DNA from: Tigriopus japonicus
Taxonomy: Eukaryota > Arthropoda > Copepoda > Harpacticoida > Harpacticidae
Length of the DNA: 64,000 nt
Assembly: GCA_010645155.1 (NCBI GenBank)
Contig: JAAGOF010000088.1
Location: 1,450,348 to 1,514,347, forward strand
Direction: 5' to 3'
Of the stretch, positions 27,205 to 37,808 are shown one piece after another; positions within the stretch are counted from its first letter, which is position 1; each line of letters opens with the position of its first letter. A program made the position numbers and the translations under genes. The notes beneath the pieces are model-generated. The model ran no database searches. It saw only the letters and a list, made by a program, of their open reading frames with translations, and was not told where the DNA came from.

Positions 27205-29388
27205 CTCTGACACATTCAAGAGATCAACGGATTTGCGATGCATGATATTTTTGATCCATTGAAGTGGATCAGAATCAAGGTCTGATTTAGCTGATTTAGG
27301 TCTCAAATAGCCTGAAATAGATTTAGTTACCCACGTTCTTGCCCAATCAAATACCATGAAAATTTGAGCCAAGATGTCTTTTCAACTCCTGTTCATATTG
27401 ATTGAGGAAATAACTGAAAGAAAAACATAATGGTTCCGATCTGGTTATGTTATGTTATCGAACCCTCCTCAAACTCTTTTGAGAGGAAGTGTTCACATTT
27501 CAGTCCTCTTTTTTTGTATTGTTGTTTGAGGCGCTCTTTTTTTTGATTGTTTTTTAGAGCGTGTGCAAGCCGGCTAAAGGTAAAGTGTGACGTTATTTTT
27601 GGAACTCTCAAAGTGGCGTTTAAGGCTTTCCACAAGCACATGAATTACAGATAGATTCAATTCTATTTAAGGCCAAAGTGGAATTACTCAAACTTTTGAT
27701 AATTGGCTTCACAAACCAAGAACATGGGGAAACTTCCGAAAACAGAAGGCCCTTCAAACACTCTCTTCATATTTAGCACTCAAACGAGGCTCGAACTCAG
27801 GGTCTGCTGCAAAATGATCTTGTTCATTGTAAAGAATTGCTTTCATCAGAACTGCAACAAAATACTGGGAATTGGGCTGTGGGAATGTTCCTCGGCACAC
27901 CTCATATTGAACAAAACAATGGTAAATTTTTAAATCCGTCTTACGTGTACCCAAAGGATACTCGTACAATACAGTAACATGATAGCATTGAGTATTCATC
28001 TCGTTTTAGGAAAAGAGTTTGAATAAATTTTTGTTAGTGGTAAATGAGTCTGGTTGAAGCTGAACCGTTCACAAATCCTGAGGATTTAACCAACTTTTCC
28101 AATCCTTGAAAATGAAAAACTGGCTCCGCACAAATAAGCCAATCAATTATGAATGATTTGAACAAAGAAAAGGTATAAAATACTGTGTTACTGTTGATGT
28201 TTCATAACGATTTAAAGGATATAAGATTCGACCTTTTGAATTGGTATCCCATTGTTTTGTTGCCCGTCTTTTTGGAAAAAAACTTCTTGCGCCAAAATAA
28301 AAAGGAAACAAATTTTTGGCGCTTGTTTTTGAGAACAGGTCATTTTCGATTTTCCATATTGGATGTTCTTTGAAATCTTGGATATATCAGCTCAAAGAAA
28401 AATAAGCAAGAGTCTTTCCTAGAAATGCCCCCAAATCGTTTAATTTTTCTGTTTCAGAAAACCAATGATAAAATTTGTAATTGCAAAATTACATTTATTT
28501 CACTAACACGAATCAAGCTTGTCACAATTATACTGCTTCTTAGCTTTTCGGTATATTTTAGTGGGAACAAACAGCCTTGAAATCAGTTTTTTCCCACGTC
28601 AAAGGCCATCTTGGCAGAGACTCCGAGTTTCCGAGTTTTGACACCAATCATGAAATATCTAGCCAAGTTGCAAAATTTGGGTAACTAGTAGAAGGTCATG
28701 GGGTCATGGATTCATGAGACATGGAACATATTTTTCCCACATTTGTGACATCAGAATAAAAAAGAATGGCTTTCCGTTTTTACCAAAGGCCATTTGATGT
28801 TGCCATGAAAGGTACCTTGGTGTGTTTGAATAAACTTTCTTTACAGTACTTTACTTAAGGGAGAAAGAAAGAGAACAAAAGAAAGAAAGAGATCGGATCG
28901 AAATCTGAAGCCTGCTGAGAAAAATATACCGCAAGGTCTTGAAAACAAGACGAAGGCACAATCTCGGAAGGCTAGTTTCCCTTTAATAAATCATAGAGAG
29001 CTGAATTTGATATGAATGCTATGTGATTTCGAAGATTGGTCCATAAAAAAGAAGTTATGGAACGTTGGGGGAGACAATCAAACTTCCTAATATTAGCGAA
29101 ATGAATCAATAATGAAAACAATTTGACTTGAACTCAGTTTATTTATTGCTGGAGCTTATTTCAGGACGTATACAATGTTGCTAGAATAAAATTTACACAA
29201 TTTGTTCATGGAATTGACCAAAAACAATTTGCGATTACCTTTTTTATTTTGGAAAATGTTTTTTTCTGTAGCAAAAAAATTCGAAATGAACGAAGAAAGA
29301 ATTTCACAAACCGTAATATTACTTAAAAAGCAGTGGGGATCAATGTTGCGAAGCAAGGGGACATAAGATTTGACCATAGATAAATAAA

Positions 29389-29619
29389 TCAGATATCTCA
29401 TTTCTGACTTCACCAAAAACGCCCTCTACGAGGGATTACCTAACAACATTCCTAAAAAGGATGGTTTCATAAGGTACATCAAAGAGGGCACTACCCTGTT
29501 TGGAAGGCAAATATCTTTCTTGAAGATTGATTCTCAGAGTCAAGCCAGAAAATACAGCTTGCGTCATCTAGAGGTCACTGATCTCCGTACTATCGCGGCG
29601 GTCTGCCTGCTTAGCTAGG
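29389..29619 (+). pseudogene. Unrecognised coding-like fragment without a start codon
   Basis: An open frame of about 76 codons running to a TAG at about 29617-29619, with protein-like rather than AT-biased composition (for example DFTKNALYEGLP, GTTLFGRQISFL, YSLRHLEVTDLR, IAAVCLL). It has no initiating methionine and starts straight after a stop. I do not recognise the family. Since it lies in a cluster of mobile-element debris, a relic of a transposon protein is the likeliest reading. An exon of an unmodelled gene is the alternative. Confidence 0.4.
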
Positions 29620-30015
29620 GATGAGAAGTCTGGAGCTGGTCTGTGATTTGACCTATTTATTTTCTAGATAGTAACTGTTCTGGATCAATGCAATCAATGG
29701 AAAATATCAAAGAGTGTTTTATATTGTGTGCATCTTTCGCAGTTTGAAAAAAAGAAACAAATAGGACTTTACCGCAGAGCTCTTCGATAGAATAGATATG
29801 TGGGCCGATGGACCTACCTGGATCATTTGGATCTTTTTGGAGGGCCCCTGACTACATAGAGTCAAATTTGGTGGGCCTTAACCCCAAAGCTGTCGTCGAC
29901 CCCTGCTCTACGCACTCCTTAATTAAATCTCTATACATTTTTTTTGGAACCCAGGGAAACCTTTCCTTTTTCAATTGAATTTAATCCTCTGAAGATTGAA
30001 AACTCCAAACAAATA

Positions 30016-30579
30016 CAGGGTGTCTAAGAATTGATGATGGATTGGAAAAAAAAGATTTTTAATATCTAAAAATAGAGTTAAAAATGCGCCTCTACACACT
30101 ATCAACAAGTTGCTATTTTTTTTTTAATTTCATGATATCAAGTTAGTTCTTTTACAAATTTGACTAGGTTTGTGGTCATGTGCTTTTTAAATTTGATTTT
30201 GCTTGCTCGACGTCGGGAATGCGTGGTTCAGAATTAAGCTCGTAGTCGCCAAAATTCTTGATTTTTTGACAGATTTTTTATCACGGCTCTTTTTATGATG
30301 TTTCTTTTTTGCTCCTGCAAGAGCTTATGTTATTATCAGATCATTTAGGGGTACTTTGAGAACTGCAATTGACACGAAGATGTTCCTGAACCTTTGGTCA
30401 ACTTTCTTCGGAACCTCATGGCTCTTCTAAATAGTTCTTCAGGGTATCGAATACGCGGTTTTCAATCAAATTAGCACTTTCAATTTTTTTGTGGCTTTAA
30501 GATCATTCAATTAATACCTTGTTTTTGGACTGAATGGCAATCAAAAAACATGGTGCACCATTAATTCTAAGACACCCTG
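30016..30579. mobile_element. TA-flanked DNA element with CAGGGTGTC ends (Tc1/mariner-like, non-autonomous)
   Basis: The left end CAGGGTGTCTAAGAATT (30016-30032) is the inverted copy of the right end (30579-30563) at 16 of 17 positions. TA dinucleotides flank both ends (30014-30015 and 30580-30581), as expected for Tc1/mariner/IS630-type insertion. The 564-bp interior has no long open frame, so this is a deletion derivative or MITE. Confidence 0.8.
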
Positions 30580-30627
30580 TATGTACAAGCAGCTTCATCG
30601 TCGTTGTCTTGAACATTTGGCTGAAGA

Positions 30628-30720
30628 GTAAACAAACCGAAATTAAGGAAGAAAATAGATAAAATTATTGGTAGACATTCAAGCAGGATTGCTGCAGATG
30701 CCTTGACTAAAAAAGTTTAG
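30628..30720 (+). pseudogene. Short coding-like fragment of unknown family
   Basis: An open frame of 30 codons ending in TAG at 30720, with basic composition and the segments KPKLRKKIDKI and RHSSRIAADALTKK. It has no start and no recognisable partner. It sits just right of the 30016-30579 element, so a mobile-element relic is likely. I considered a reverse-transcriptase/RNase H tail and could not support it. Confidence 0.25.
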
Positions 30721-30862
30721 GGTAGTGCACGAAAGAAAGGAAGAGCATTTGAGCAGAAACAACAGATAAGATAATAAAGAGGGAGTTGGGGAAATTCTTA
30801 GTTATAGTTCGAATTCGAAAGGCGAGACCGGAAAGATGCATTAGATCCATGATACTGCAGAA

Positions 30863-31114
30863 TTGTTCTCGCCAAGAATAAATTCTTACTTTAAAATACT
30901 AGGCCAAGAACGGTGGCTTGTGTCCAAAGGCCAGGTTCCTATTACTTTGAAGAATAACCTTCAAATCCCCCTGTTTCGTCAAGCTTCCCAATATTGTAAG
31001 AGTACTCCACTACAGATGGTTGACCAAGGCTACAATTCAGTAATTGAAGTCGAGAATTATAAAATAGAGAATACCATATCTACAAATACAAAGGTAAAGA
31101 TAAAGCCTGTATAG
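30863..31114 (+). pseudogene. Coding-like open frame of unknown family
   Basis: 83 codons to a TAG at 31112-31114, beginning only at a TTG. Residues such as GQERWLVSKGQVPITLKNN and YNSVIEVENYKIENT look protein-like, but no family is recognised. It abuts foldback copy B. It may be a relic of a mobile-element protein; a functional gene is not supported. Confidence 0.25.
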
Positions 31115-31142
31115 ATGGGCTATATCAAGGACATGGCTATAT

Positions 31143-31576
31143 CAAGAAGCACGGAAATTATGGAGTGGGAGGCTAGCAATGAGAATTATGCTTTCCAGCA
31201 GAAACGAACCATTTGCGTTCTTCTGCAAATGAGAACTGGCTTGCATTGAGAAGAACACGTATTTCAAATTTCAGCCCAATCGAATGCCGAAGTGAAAAGT
31301 TATGTCTTCTCAAACTTATGTACTGAAGAGAGCAAAGAATGAATGAACTCGCCCTGTTGTGGTAAAACGATTACCACAAAAGGGCTAGTTCATTCATTTT
31401 CAGTAGGATTTGCGCTGAAATTTGAATGAGCATAAGTTTTGTCTCCGACGTTTGATTGAGCTGAAAATTGAAAAAAGTATTCTTGTCAACTTATGCAAGG
31501 TCTCATTTGCAGAAGAACGTAATTGAATTGTTCTTACTGGAAATCATTATTCTCATTGCTAGCCTCCCACTCCATG
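31143..31576. mobile_element. Foldback element, copy B
   Basis: Starts CAAGAAGCACGGAAATTATGGAGTGGGAGGCTAGC and ends GCTAGCCTCCCACTCCATGG. The right arm is the reverse complement of the left over most of the 434 bp, meeting at GTGGTAAAACGATTACCAC near 31365. It is very close in sequence to copy D at 50646, so these two are the youngest pair. The outermost right end is lost after CCAT. Confidence 0.85.
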
Positions 31577-31769
31577 GCTTTACTTAAGGTTGAGAACTGA
31601 CGCTTTTCCACTGAAGTGGAACTTTTCCTAAAAGCAGAGTTGGTCTAGATTTTTCGGCTTCGGTGAAAGGTGACTTCGAATCAAAATAATTAGCTGTTTT
31701 TCTTCTAAGTACTAACGTATTCATATTAGGCTAGAAATTGATAAACAGTAAATAGTAATGATATTGTAG

Positions 31770-31857
31770 AGGTTTTAAACCCAAATTGGTGGAGTCGACT
31801 CCTCAAGAGCCGGTTCCAATCTCGGATTCAGATGATGAATATTCACATTCAAGTCAA
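31770..31857 (+). pseudogene. Exon-like fragment with an acidic SUMO-interaction-like motif
   Basis: After a possible acceptor (ATTGTAG) the frame stays open for 29 codons and ends at a good donor, CAAG|GTAAAA. It encodes PKLVESTPQEP followed by VPISDSDDEYSHSSQ, a hydrophobic patch plus acidic/serine run typical of SUMO-interaction motifs. No downstream partner joins convincingly: the frame at 32471 fits only with a weak acceptor at 32512. It may be an exon of a gene not otherwise seen, or part of a mobile element. Confidence 0.25.
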
Positions 31858-32470
31858 GGTAAAATTCAATGTGATCCGTTCCACATCAATCTGAAGCACA
31901 GTAGGACAAAAAAGAAATAAGGTCGGTTGTTGAGGTAGTTTTGAAGCATAGTAGAAGGATGCTTAAAAGCATAAAAGAAGCATGAGAGAAACATATGAAG
32001 CGATATAGAAATATCATGTTCGAGCAAGTTTTATGACGTAAGCTGATGTTTTCAAATGTAGCCTATGTTTTAAAACTTGATCGAGCAGGGCTATTTCTAC
32101 TCCATCTCACATGTTTCTTTTTGTGTTTCTTCTATTCTTCTAGATACACCATGACACATAAATCTTTGCCGCCTCAGAAACAAGGCAAAATCTTGTATAC
32201 CTTCGCTTTTCAATAATCAAAGAACAAAACTTAAAATGCTTTTGCTGTACATCTTTCAATCAGCTACTTTTAGCTTTTGCACTTTTCCATCCGAGTGATC
32301 AATGGTGCCAAAGGAACTTGATCCCCATAGCTAGATTCCGGCAATATTTCTTATGTCCAAAATTCCTGATTGTTTTCGAAAAAGTATTGTACAAGAGTTG
32401 TCTTGATCTCGTATTTCAAAATGACACCCAAATCAGTTGCTATACATATGGAGGGTGCCTTTGAGCGTGA

Positions 32471-32683
32471 TTAAAGTTGGATCAATTGCATACAAGATTA
32501 ATTAGAGTCATATTAACTCGCCTTGAAATGGAAGACGTTTCATTTTTGGCGAGAAGAAGAAAGCTAATGGTTCCAGAACAGATTGAACAACTTCATGATT
32601 TAGCAAGAAAAATGTCTCAAAATTTAACAAGACCAAGAGATATCGACCTGGACCCTGATGATGACATAGTTTGTCAAAATTAG
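32471..32683 (+). pseudogene. Coding-like frame inside the compound element, unknown family
   Basis: 70 codons to a TAG at 32681-32683 with clear protein-like character: DVSFLARRRKLMVPEQIEQL, HDLARKMSQNLTRPRD and an acidic end DLDPDDDIVC. It is bounded on the left by a stop, so only the end of a protein is present. Being inside the inverted repeats, it is most simply the C-terminal remnant of a transposon-encoded protein. I do not recognise the family. Confidence 0.35.
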
Positions 32684-33178
32684 TTGGTGCAAATGTCTTC
32701 TGACGGTCCCAAAAGCCTAAATTGCATCAAGACAACTGAAAACCTCCATTGGATTTTTCCAACACTCATACAACCCAACTCATACAGAATTCACAATATG
32801 TTATAAAACATGATATGCTCTTTTGACAATCATTGAACTGTCATCAAAATTTGAATCCACGGAAACCAACCATAAAGGAGCAATTGTATATCTTTCTTTG
32901 GGTGCTTCTCAAATCATGGACACATCAACTTTTATCAAAAAACAGAGCCCTAGGGAATCAATTCATTTTGGTGTTTTCCTACAACCTGACAAAAATGTGT
33001 AAAATATAAAAGTAGTTTTCAAATGACTGATAAACATATTTTATTTTGTAAACCTTCTTCGTTTGCAATTAGTAAGGCAAAAATAAGTGATTTTGTTATG
33101 ATTGCCAACAGGCAAAGATTTATGTGTCACCCTGTATGCTTTTAGCATACTTCAAAACTATCTCAACAACCGACCTAG

Positions 33179-33381
33179 TAGCCCGGATGTTATGTGCACT
33201 AATTCAAATGGCTCAAGTATACCAAAGTAGAGTAAAAGCAACGCTGCTCGAGTATAGTTTCCGTACATAAGCTGCGTTTGAAAGGCAGCTGATGTACAGA
33301 GACTATACTCGAGCAGCGTTATTCATACTCTACTTTGGTAGACTTGAGCCATTTGAATTAGTGCACCTAACATTCGGGCTA
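33179..33381. repeat. Long hairpin: 90-bp inverted repeat with 23-bp loop
   Basis: The left arm 33179-33268 (TAGCCCGGATGTTATG ... CCGTACAT) is the reverse complement of the right arm 33292-33381 with only a handful of mismatches. Shared blocks include GTGCACTAATTCAAATGGCT and CGCTGCTCGAGTATAGT. The loop itself contains AGCTGC and GCAGCT, which extend the stem. It lies within the compound element and may be a MITE of its own. Confidence 0.85.
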
Positions 33382-34639
33382 GTATTCTCATGTCTACTCC
33401 CGTCATATATGCTCATGCTCGATACTAGCCTTACATAATCTTGTTCGAGGTGGGTGTCAGTACATAAGGTGCGTTTTTTGCGATAGATATTCGCAGCTTA
33501 TGTTACTGTGCTTCAACTATGCTTCAATTATACTCCAAAATACCCTTAACAACTGACCTTCCATCCCTGCCAATAAAACAAGTGCAACAAACTTCCTAAT
33601 CTTCGCAAAAAAATTCACCAATTGACCTAATACTTACCCAAAAAATGCTTGACCTAGTCTCAAACTATTCTTAAAAAGGTCTGACTTCAAATGTTTGCTC
33701 GGTTACAAAAAAGTGTGGCGTGTTTTCTCCGCTAAAGTATGCATTCATTCGCCATTGTTGTTCCCCAAGTGGATCAACCACTACCAGCACCTGTAATTCG
33801 AATTTGTCACTCGAAACTTTCGGCTCTATGCCACTTCTGGGTTAAATATCGTCTAACTTTGTTGCGATCCTGGGACTTCGAACCGAGGTGGGTCCATCAT
33901 TCTACTCATAAGATCCTTGTTCCAACAACTCTTCTCCTATCACTCTGTATTCTTTGGAACAAGAAGAGATAGTTTGTCTGCGAACTGGGACCTGATTTTC
34001 GACCACTTAATCTCAGCCCTCGTCTCACATACTTTAACTCTGTTATTTCTCGGCTCTTCAAAGACCCCGGAGAAGGTTCTCCAAATTGCGCAGGAGAAAC
34101 TTGTTCGAGTCTCAATTGGTTTTCGAAGGTCTCGCGCTCTCTGTCCATATTTCTCTTTGGGTTGGATTTGGATATGGACTGCTGAGGGTTTGGGATATTG
34201 CTGGCGTCCAACTAATTTTGGCAGTACCATAACTTACTTTGGGAAATTTCGGAAGCCTCTCCAAACGGAGAAGTGGCCACCGACTTCGAGGAAAAGTTGG
34301 CAACTTTGCATTTTTCCTCACGTTATCCTGGCAACTTTTTCAGAGGTTTAGGCCCAACTACCTGCCAACCTTTTTTGAATGTTTTGAATCTGCAAAAAGA
34401 GAGCCAATAAAACAGACACGTGAAGCTTTGTTGGAAAACTCAATTTGGAAATCAAATTTGCCGTCTTTTTTTGGCCTAAAGCCAGAGCCAATCAATAAAT
34501 TTGCAAGAAATGTTTATGGAATTGTTTATGACATAAGCTTTCAAATTCTTAGAAGTTATTTCAATATTTTGTTTAATCGATTACTATTCATGGAAAAAAA
34601 GTGTGTTTTCAGTCTTATTTCTTTCTTTTAGAGCTTTTT

Positions 34640-34960
34640 AATTGGACTGCCGATTAGTATTCAATCTAAAACTTGTTGAGACTAGAAAAAGCACGTTCGC
34701 AGGTTTTAGACATGAAAATCAGTGAGGCCATTGAGAACAAATCTAAGTTCTTTTCAAACCTTGTAGGTTCTAGTCCATTACTTTTGAGGGCAGCTCCAAA
34801 AGATTGAAAGTCAGGTCTACAAATTACAAAAATAATTTGTATTTCGAAAAATAGGCTTTGATCACTTCGAAAGAGTTTTCAGTGGCATTCTTGTTTGGAG
34901 TTAATAATACTTTGAATAGGATGAGTAAAAATGCCTCATCTAAATTTTGCCTCGTCTTTT
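34640..34960 (-). pseudogene. Dead hAT transposase, C-terminal dimerisation region
   Basis: Reading the minus strand, one frame gives DEAFLLILFKVLLTPNKNAT and NSFEVIKAYFSKYKLFL up to a stop. After a frameshift a second frame gives FGAALKSNGLEP, DLFSMASLIFMSKT and CERAFSSLNKF, then two stops. The SKTCERAFSSLNK block corresponds to the conserved ERxFSxL motif of the hAT dimerisation domain. The frameshift and stops make this a non-functional relic. No ends or target duplications were found. Confidence 0.65.
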
Positions 34961-35229
34961 TGATATGAAACAAATTTCTAACAAACCTCTTTAATACGAG
35001 TGAGCGTTGGAGGAAAATGACCTAACTTTGTTCAAGATATCAAGTGATCCTTAAATCCTTATCTCAAAAAAAGCGACGCACACTTCATGACATTTGGAGA
35101 CCTCAAGAAAAGACGGAAAATCAGAACCCGCCCTTTCATCTCTTGGAAAAAGGCTTTTACAAAAATGCTGCTGCCAGTCTCCAAACTATTGTGAACTAAC
35201 CTTGTTTCTCTTGTCTCTCTCTCTCGTAG

Positions 35230-35632
35230 GTCTGCCCGTGCACTGAAGCGTATCACCCCGACTGACTCCCCTGGGAGCTCGTCTTTTCCGTCTTCGCATT
35301 ACCACCACATAAAGATCCCATTGACCCTGGAGGTTGTGGATCATCTTGATTGTCATTGTGCCCTCCAGGTGTTGAACCAGGTAAAAGTGCTCGCGTCCTC
35401 ACAAAAAGGATCTCTAGGCTCTCTCATGGAGCCGTCCCAATCTCCTCAGATGAGACCGGAGGACTCCTCGCCAACGATCCATCCAATCTTCACATCCACA
35501 GCGTTTCCACCGTCATCGGGATCGTCCCCGTCGTTGTCTTCATTGGCCAATGGCTCCTCCGAGTCTTATCAGACCTGCTTGGCTTGCAAAAAGCAAGCTG
35601 AGATTTGCGAGGAAAGTGAAACCCGACGTTGA
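35230..35632 (+). CDS. PDGF/VEGF-like growth factor, exon 2 (closes the cystine knot)
   Basis: The exon follows a strong acceptor (TTGTCTCTCTCTCTCGTAG). Its first base completes the codon left by exon 1 (CG+G, Arg98), and the frame continues SARALKRITPTDSPG, a Ser/His linker, then IKIPLTLEVVDHLD and C139-H-C141. This strand plus CxC is the final part of a PDGF/VEGF domain. The six knot cysteines 22, 48, 52, 57, 139 and 141 are all present. The loop between C57 and C139 is 81 residues, against about 33 in PDGF/VEGF. Read through, the frame ends at a TGA (35630-35632) after a Ser/Pro-rich tail with CLACKKQAEIC, giving 231 residues. A good donor CAG|GTAAAA at 35381 could instead end the exon at 35380 in phase 0, giving a second isoform. 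The DNA is GC-richer than its flanks, supporting coding use. Confidence 0.6.
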
Positions 35633-37185
35633 CAGTTTCAGAAATCCCATTCTCTCCTTTCTAGCTAGTTCCATTCGAATTTCGAGGGTCCTCTTGAAGG
35701 CGTAGTTTCACTTTCCTGGTGCGGTCTGTGTTTTAGATTGCTTTTAAATCCACGGTTTAAGTGTAAACTTGCGGTCATGAAGTAAACGAGACACACTCAG
35801 AATGATTTGGTTTCCCAAAGGGTTTCTCATTCATTTGATGAGACTTTTAATCTTGTTTTTCGCCTCGGATCGTTGGTTCCATTTTTATTCAGTCTTCGAG
35901 TCATTGCCTCTTTGAGACTTGGAACAAATGTACGATACAAAAGACTAGTTTCGAGGCAAATAGCAGGGGAAGAATGGCGATATTCCTAAACAACCGTGCT
36001 CTAAAGAAACGGATCAACTTTCTGCAAGTCTGTTTTTCACGGAACTTTCATATCAAGTTGTCCAAAAACTGGCACCACTTTGTCATGATGACGAATATCA
36101 TTTGCTTGGGTAAAAAGGGGAACATTTTCCTTTTCCAAGGTGCGTAAAAACGGAATTGCGTACCGACTCGAGAAGTTTCCCAAGCATAATAAAACAGGCT
36201 CGAACAATATTGGAAGATAATTATTGCTTTTTAAGCATAACTTCAAATTACTCCAAAACTTACCAGATCCAAGACAACAAGGTTCTTTTTTTCTGACGAG
36301 AAGCTATATGCAAAGAAAATTGAAAAAGAGAAGGACAGATATGCATATTATGTAATTTTCTCGCTTTAGTTGCTTTTAGGCTCACTCTTGTAACCGTAGT
36401 ACAAAACCTTAAAAATGAGGCCAAAAGCTTTCAGGATGACGGTAATCGTGGAAAATGTGAGTTAATTATTCATTAAGACAAACAAAATGCGAGAACCAAT
36501 ATTTGAGGCCAAGGAAAAAGGAATGTTCTTGACCTAAAAACAAGAACTATTTGAACATGTTTTACTTGCTGGCTTCTTTTTAACCTAGCGTTTTTATATA
36601 AACTTACGAAATGAAATATGACCATCATTGATGGTTGATGAAAAATCGTTCAAATTTCGTGGTTTAAGACCCGAAAAACGGTTGATTTCCTTGGGCGTTA
36701 CCAAATTTTTAAGTTGTTTCAAATATCTTAACCATTTTTTACTTGATCTTACACACATAAATCTATTCCAAAATCTTCAATTGTTTGTCAATCCAAGGAC
36801 CGCTATAAGATGGACCAGAAGCTCAATAACTTTCATCTAAAAGACGATGACATTTCTTTTCATGTGTTTAAGGTTATCTGTGATGGGCATTAAGAGGTAT
36901 TACGGAATAACGAAAAGAGGCCATCATCGAGTATACTCTCTCTGAATAAACTGCAAGAACTCTCTGCAAAAAAACTTCGAAATCTACAATCGTGCCTTTT
37001 TTTGAAGCTGCATTTCTTTTTTTTCCTTTTTTCCTTTCTTTAAGATTTAATTGTATTGAAAATTGAACTAGATAATTTTATTCACACATGCAAGGTTTCA
37101 AAAAGAACGAAATCATTGAGTTCGTACCAGAAGCATTGATTGTCATAATTGTCAGAAGTGTCAATTTCAATCGTTGTGGCTTTTC

Positions 37186-37808
37186 GAAGTAGCACTGAAT
37201 TTCCTGCAGTGGGAAGCTAACAATAAAGATTTTCATTTACATTTTTTCTGCCAACGAGACACCTGGCTTTGTTGGATTGGTTAGACTGTTCGTATTTCAA
37301 ATTTTAGCTAAATAGAGAGTCGGATTTATGCCCTCTCAAACTAAGAATTTGTAACTGAGAATAAATGTGCCATCTCCCTTTTGGTAATTCTTATACTACA
37401 AAAGGGCCAATTACGAAAAGTCAAGTTGTTTTGTAATCAATCCAAAACTCACTAAAATGTAGGTGTTTTGGTCAAATTTAACATCCCACATTTTTTGCTG
37501 CCTATTGGGACTGTTAAAGTAAAGCAGTCTTGACAAGGTTGTGATTTTCATTGATATGAAAAATCAGGAGATTTACAAAATCATCCAGCTGTTACAATCT
37601 TCTTTGTCTTTTGGTAATCAAATTTTTAGTCAAAAGGTTGCAAGATTTCTCAAAACATGAACAAGTGGAATGAATGACTCATTGATTGAGCTGAAAATTG
37701 AAAAACGTAGTCAACCCAGTAAAAGCAAGGTCTCAAATTTGATCTCAATCAAAATCATAATTTTCATCAATCACTACACTTCTACCCTAGGAAATTCAGG
37801 GCTTCTTG
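37186..37808. mobile_element. Foldback element, copy C (diverged, with internal insertion)
   Basis: The left part (TAGCACTGAATTTCCTGCAGTGGGAAGCTAAC, then AGACACCTGGCTTTG and CAAATTTTAGCTAAAT) and the right part (GATTGAGCTGAAAATTGAAAAACG, GCAAGGTCTCAAAT, AAATTCAGGGCTTCTTG) match the family. The centre GGTAATTCTTATACTACAAAAGGGCC is still recognisable. The copy is about 190 bp longer than the others because of extra sequence in the right half, and it is the most decayed of the four. Confidence 0.65.

Larger units (their letters stand above)
31919..33560. mobile_element. Compound inverted-repeat element
   Basis: The left end AAGGTCGGTTGTTGAGG (31919 onward, continuing TAGTTTTGAAGCATAGT) recurs inverted at 33147-33176 (CTTCAAAACTATCTCAACAACCGACC) and again, more diverged, at the far right (ACTATGCTTCAATTATAC ... 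CTTAACAACTGACCTT, ending 33560). An internal sequence GACACATAAATCTTTGCC near 32151 is also inverted near 33110-33130. This looks like one element inserted into or next to a related one. Exact ends and target duplication are not clear. Confidence 0.6.
24284..35229 (+). other. Large intron 1 of the growth-factor gene, rich in mobile elements
   Basis: A GTAAGCG donor at the left edge and a long pyrimidine tract ending TCTCTCGTAG at 35229 bound about 10.9 kb. It holds two foldback copies, a TA-flanked inverted-repeat element, a compound inverted-repeat element, a dead hAT transposase and several coding-like fragments, all listed separately. A short direct repeat of TTACCGGTTTC-type sequence lies at 25088-25115 and 25143-25170. 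Splicing is inferred from site quality and matching phase. Confidence 0.5.

Noticed and set aside
27754..27999. tRNA-like B box on the minus strand (GAGTTCGAGCCTC at about 27785-27797)
   Set aside because: No A box at a suitable distance and no cloverleaf can be drawn; the match is isolated.
29770..29915. Possible second hAT MITE ending GTCGACCCCTG
   Set aside because: The right end looks hAT-like, but the left end (CAGAGCTC) is not its inverted copy and there is no 8-bp duplication.
30628..30720. Possible RNase H end of an LTR retrotransposon (AADALTKK)
   Set aside because: Only about ten residues resemble an ADxLTK/ADALSR tail; the upstream KPKLRKKIDKI does not fit reverse transcriptase/RNase H, and no LTRs were seen.
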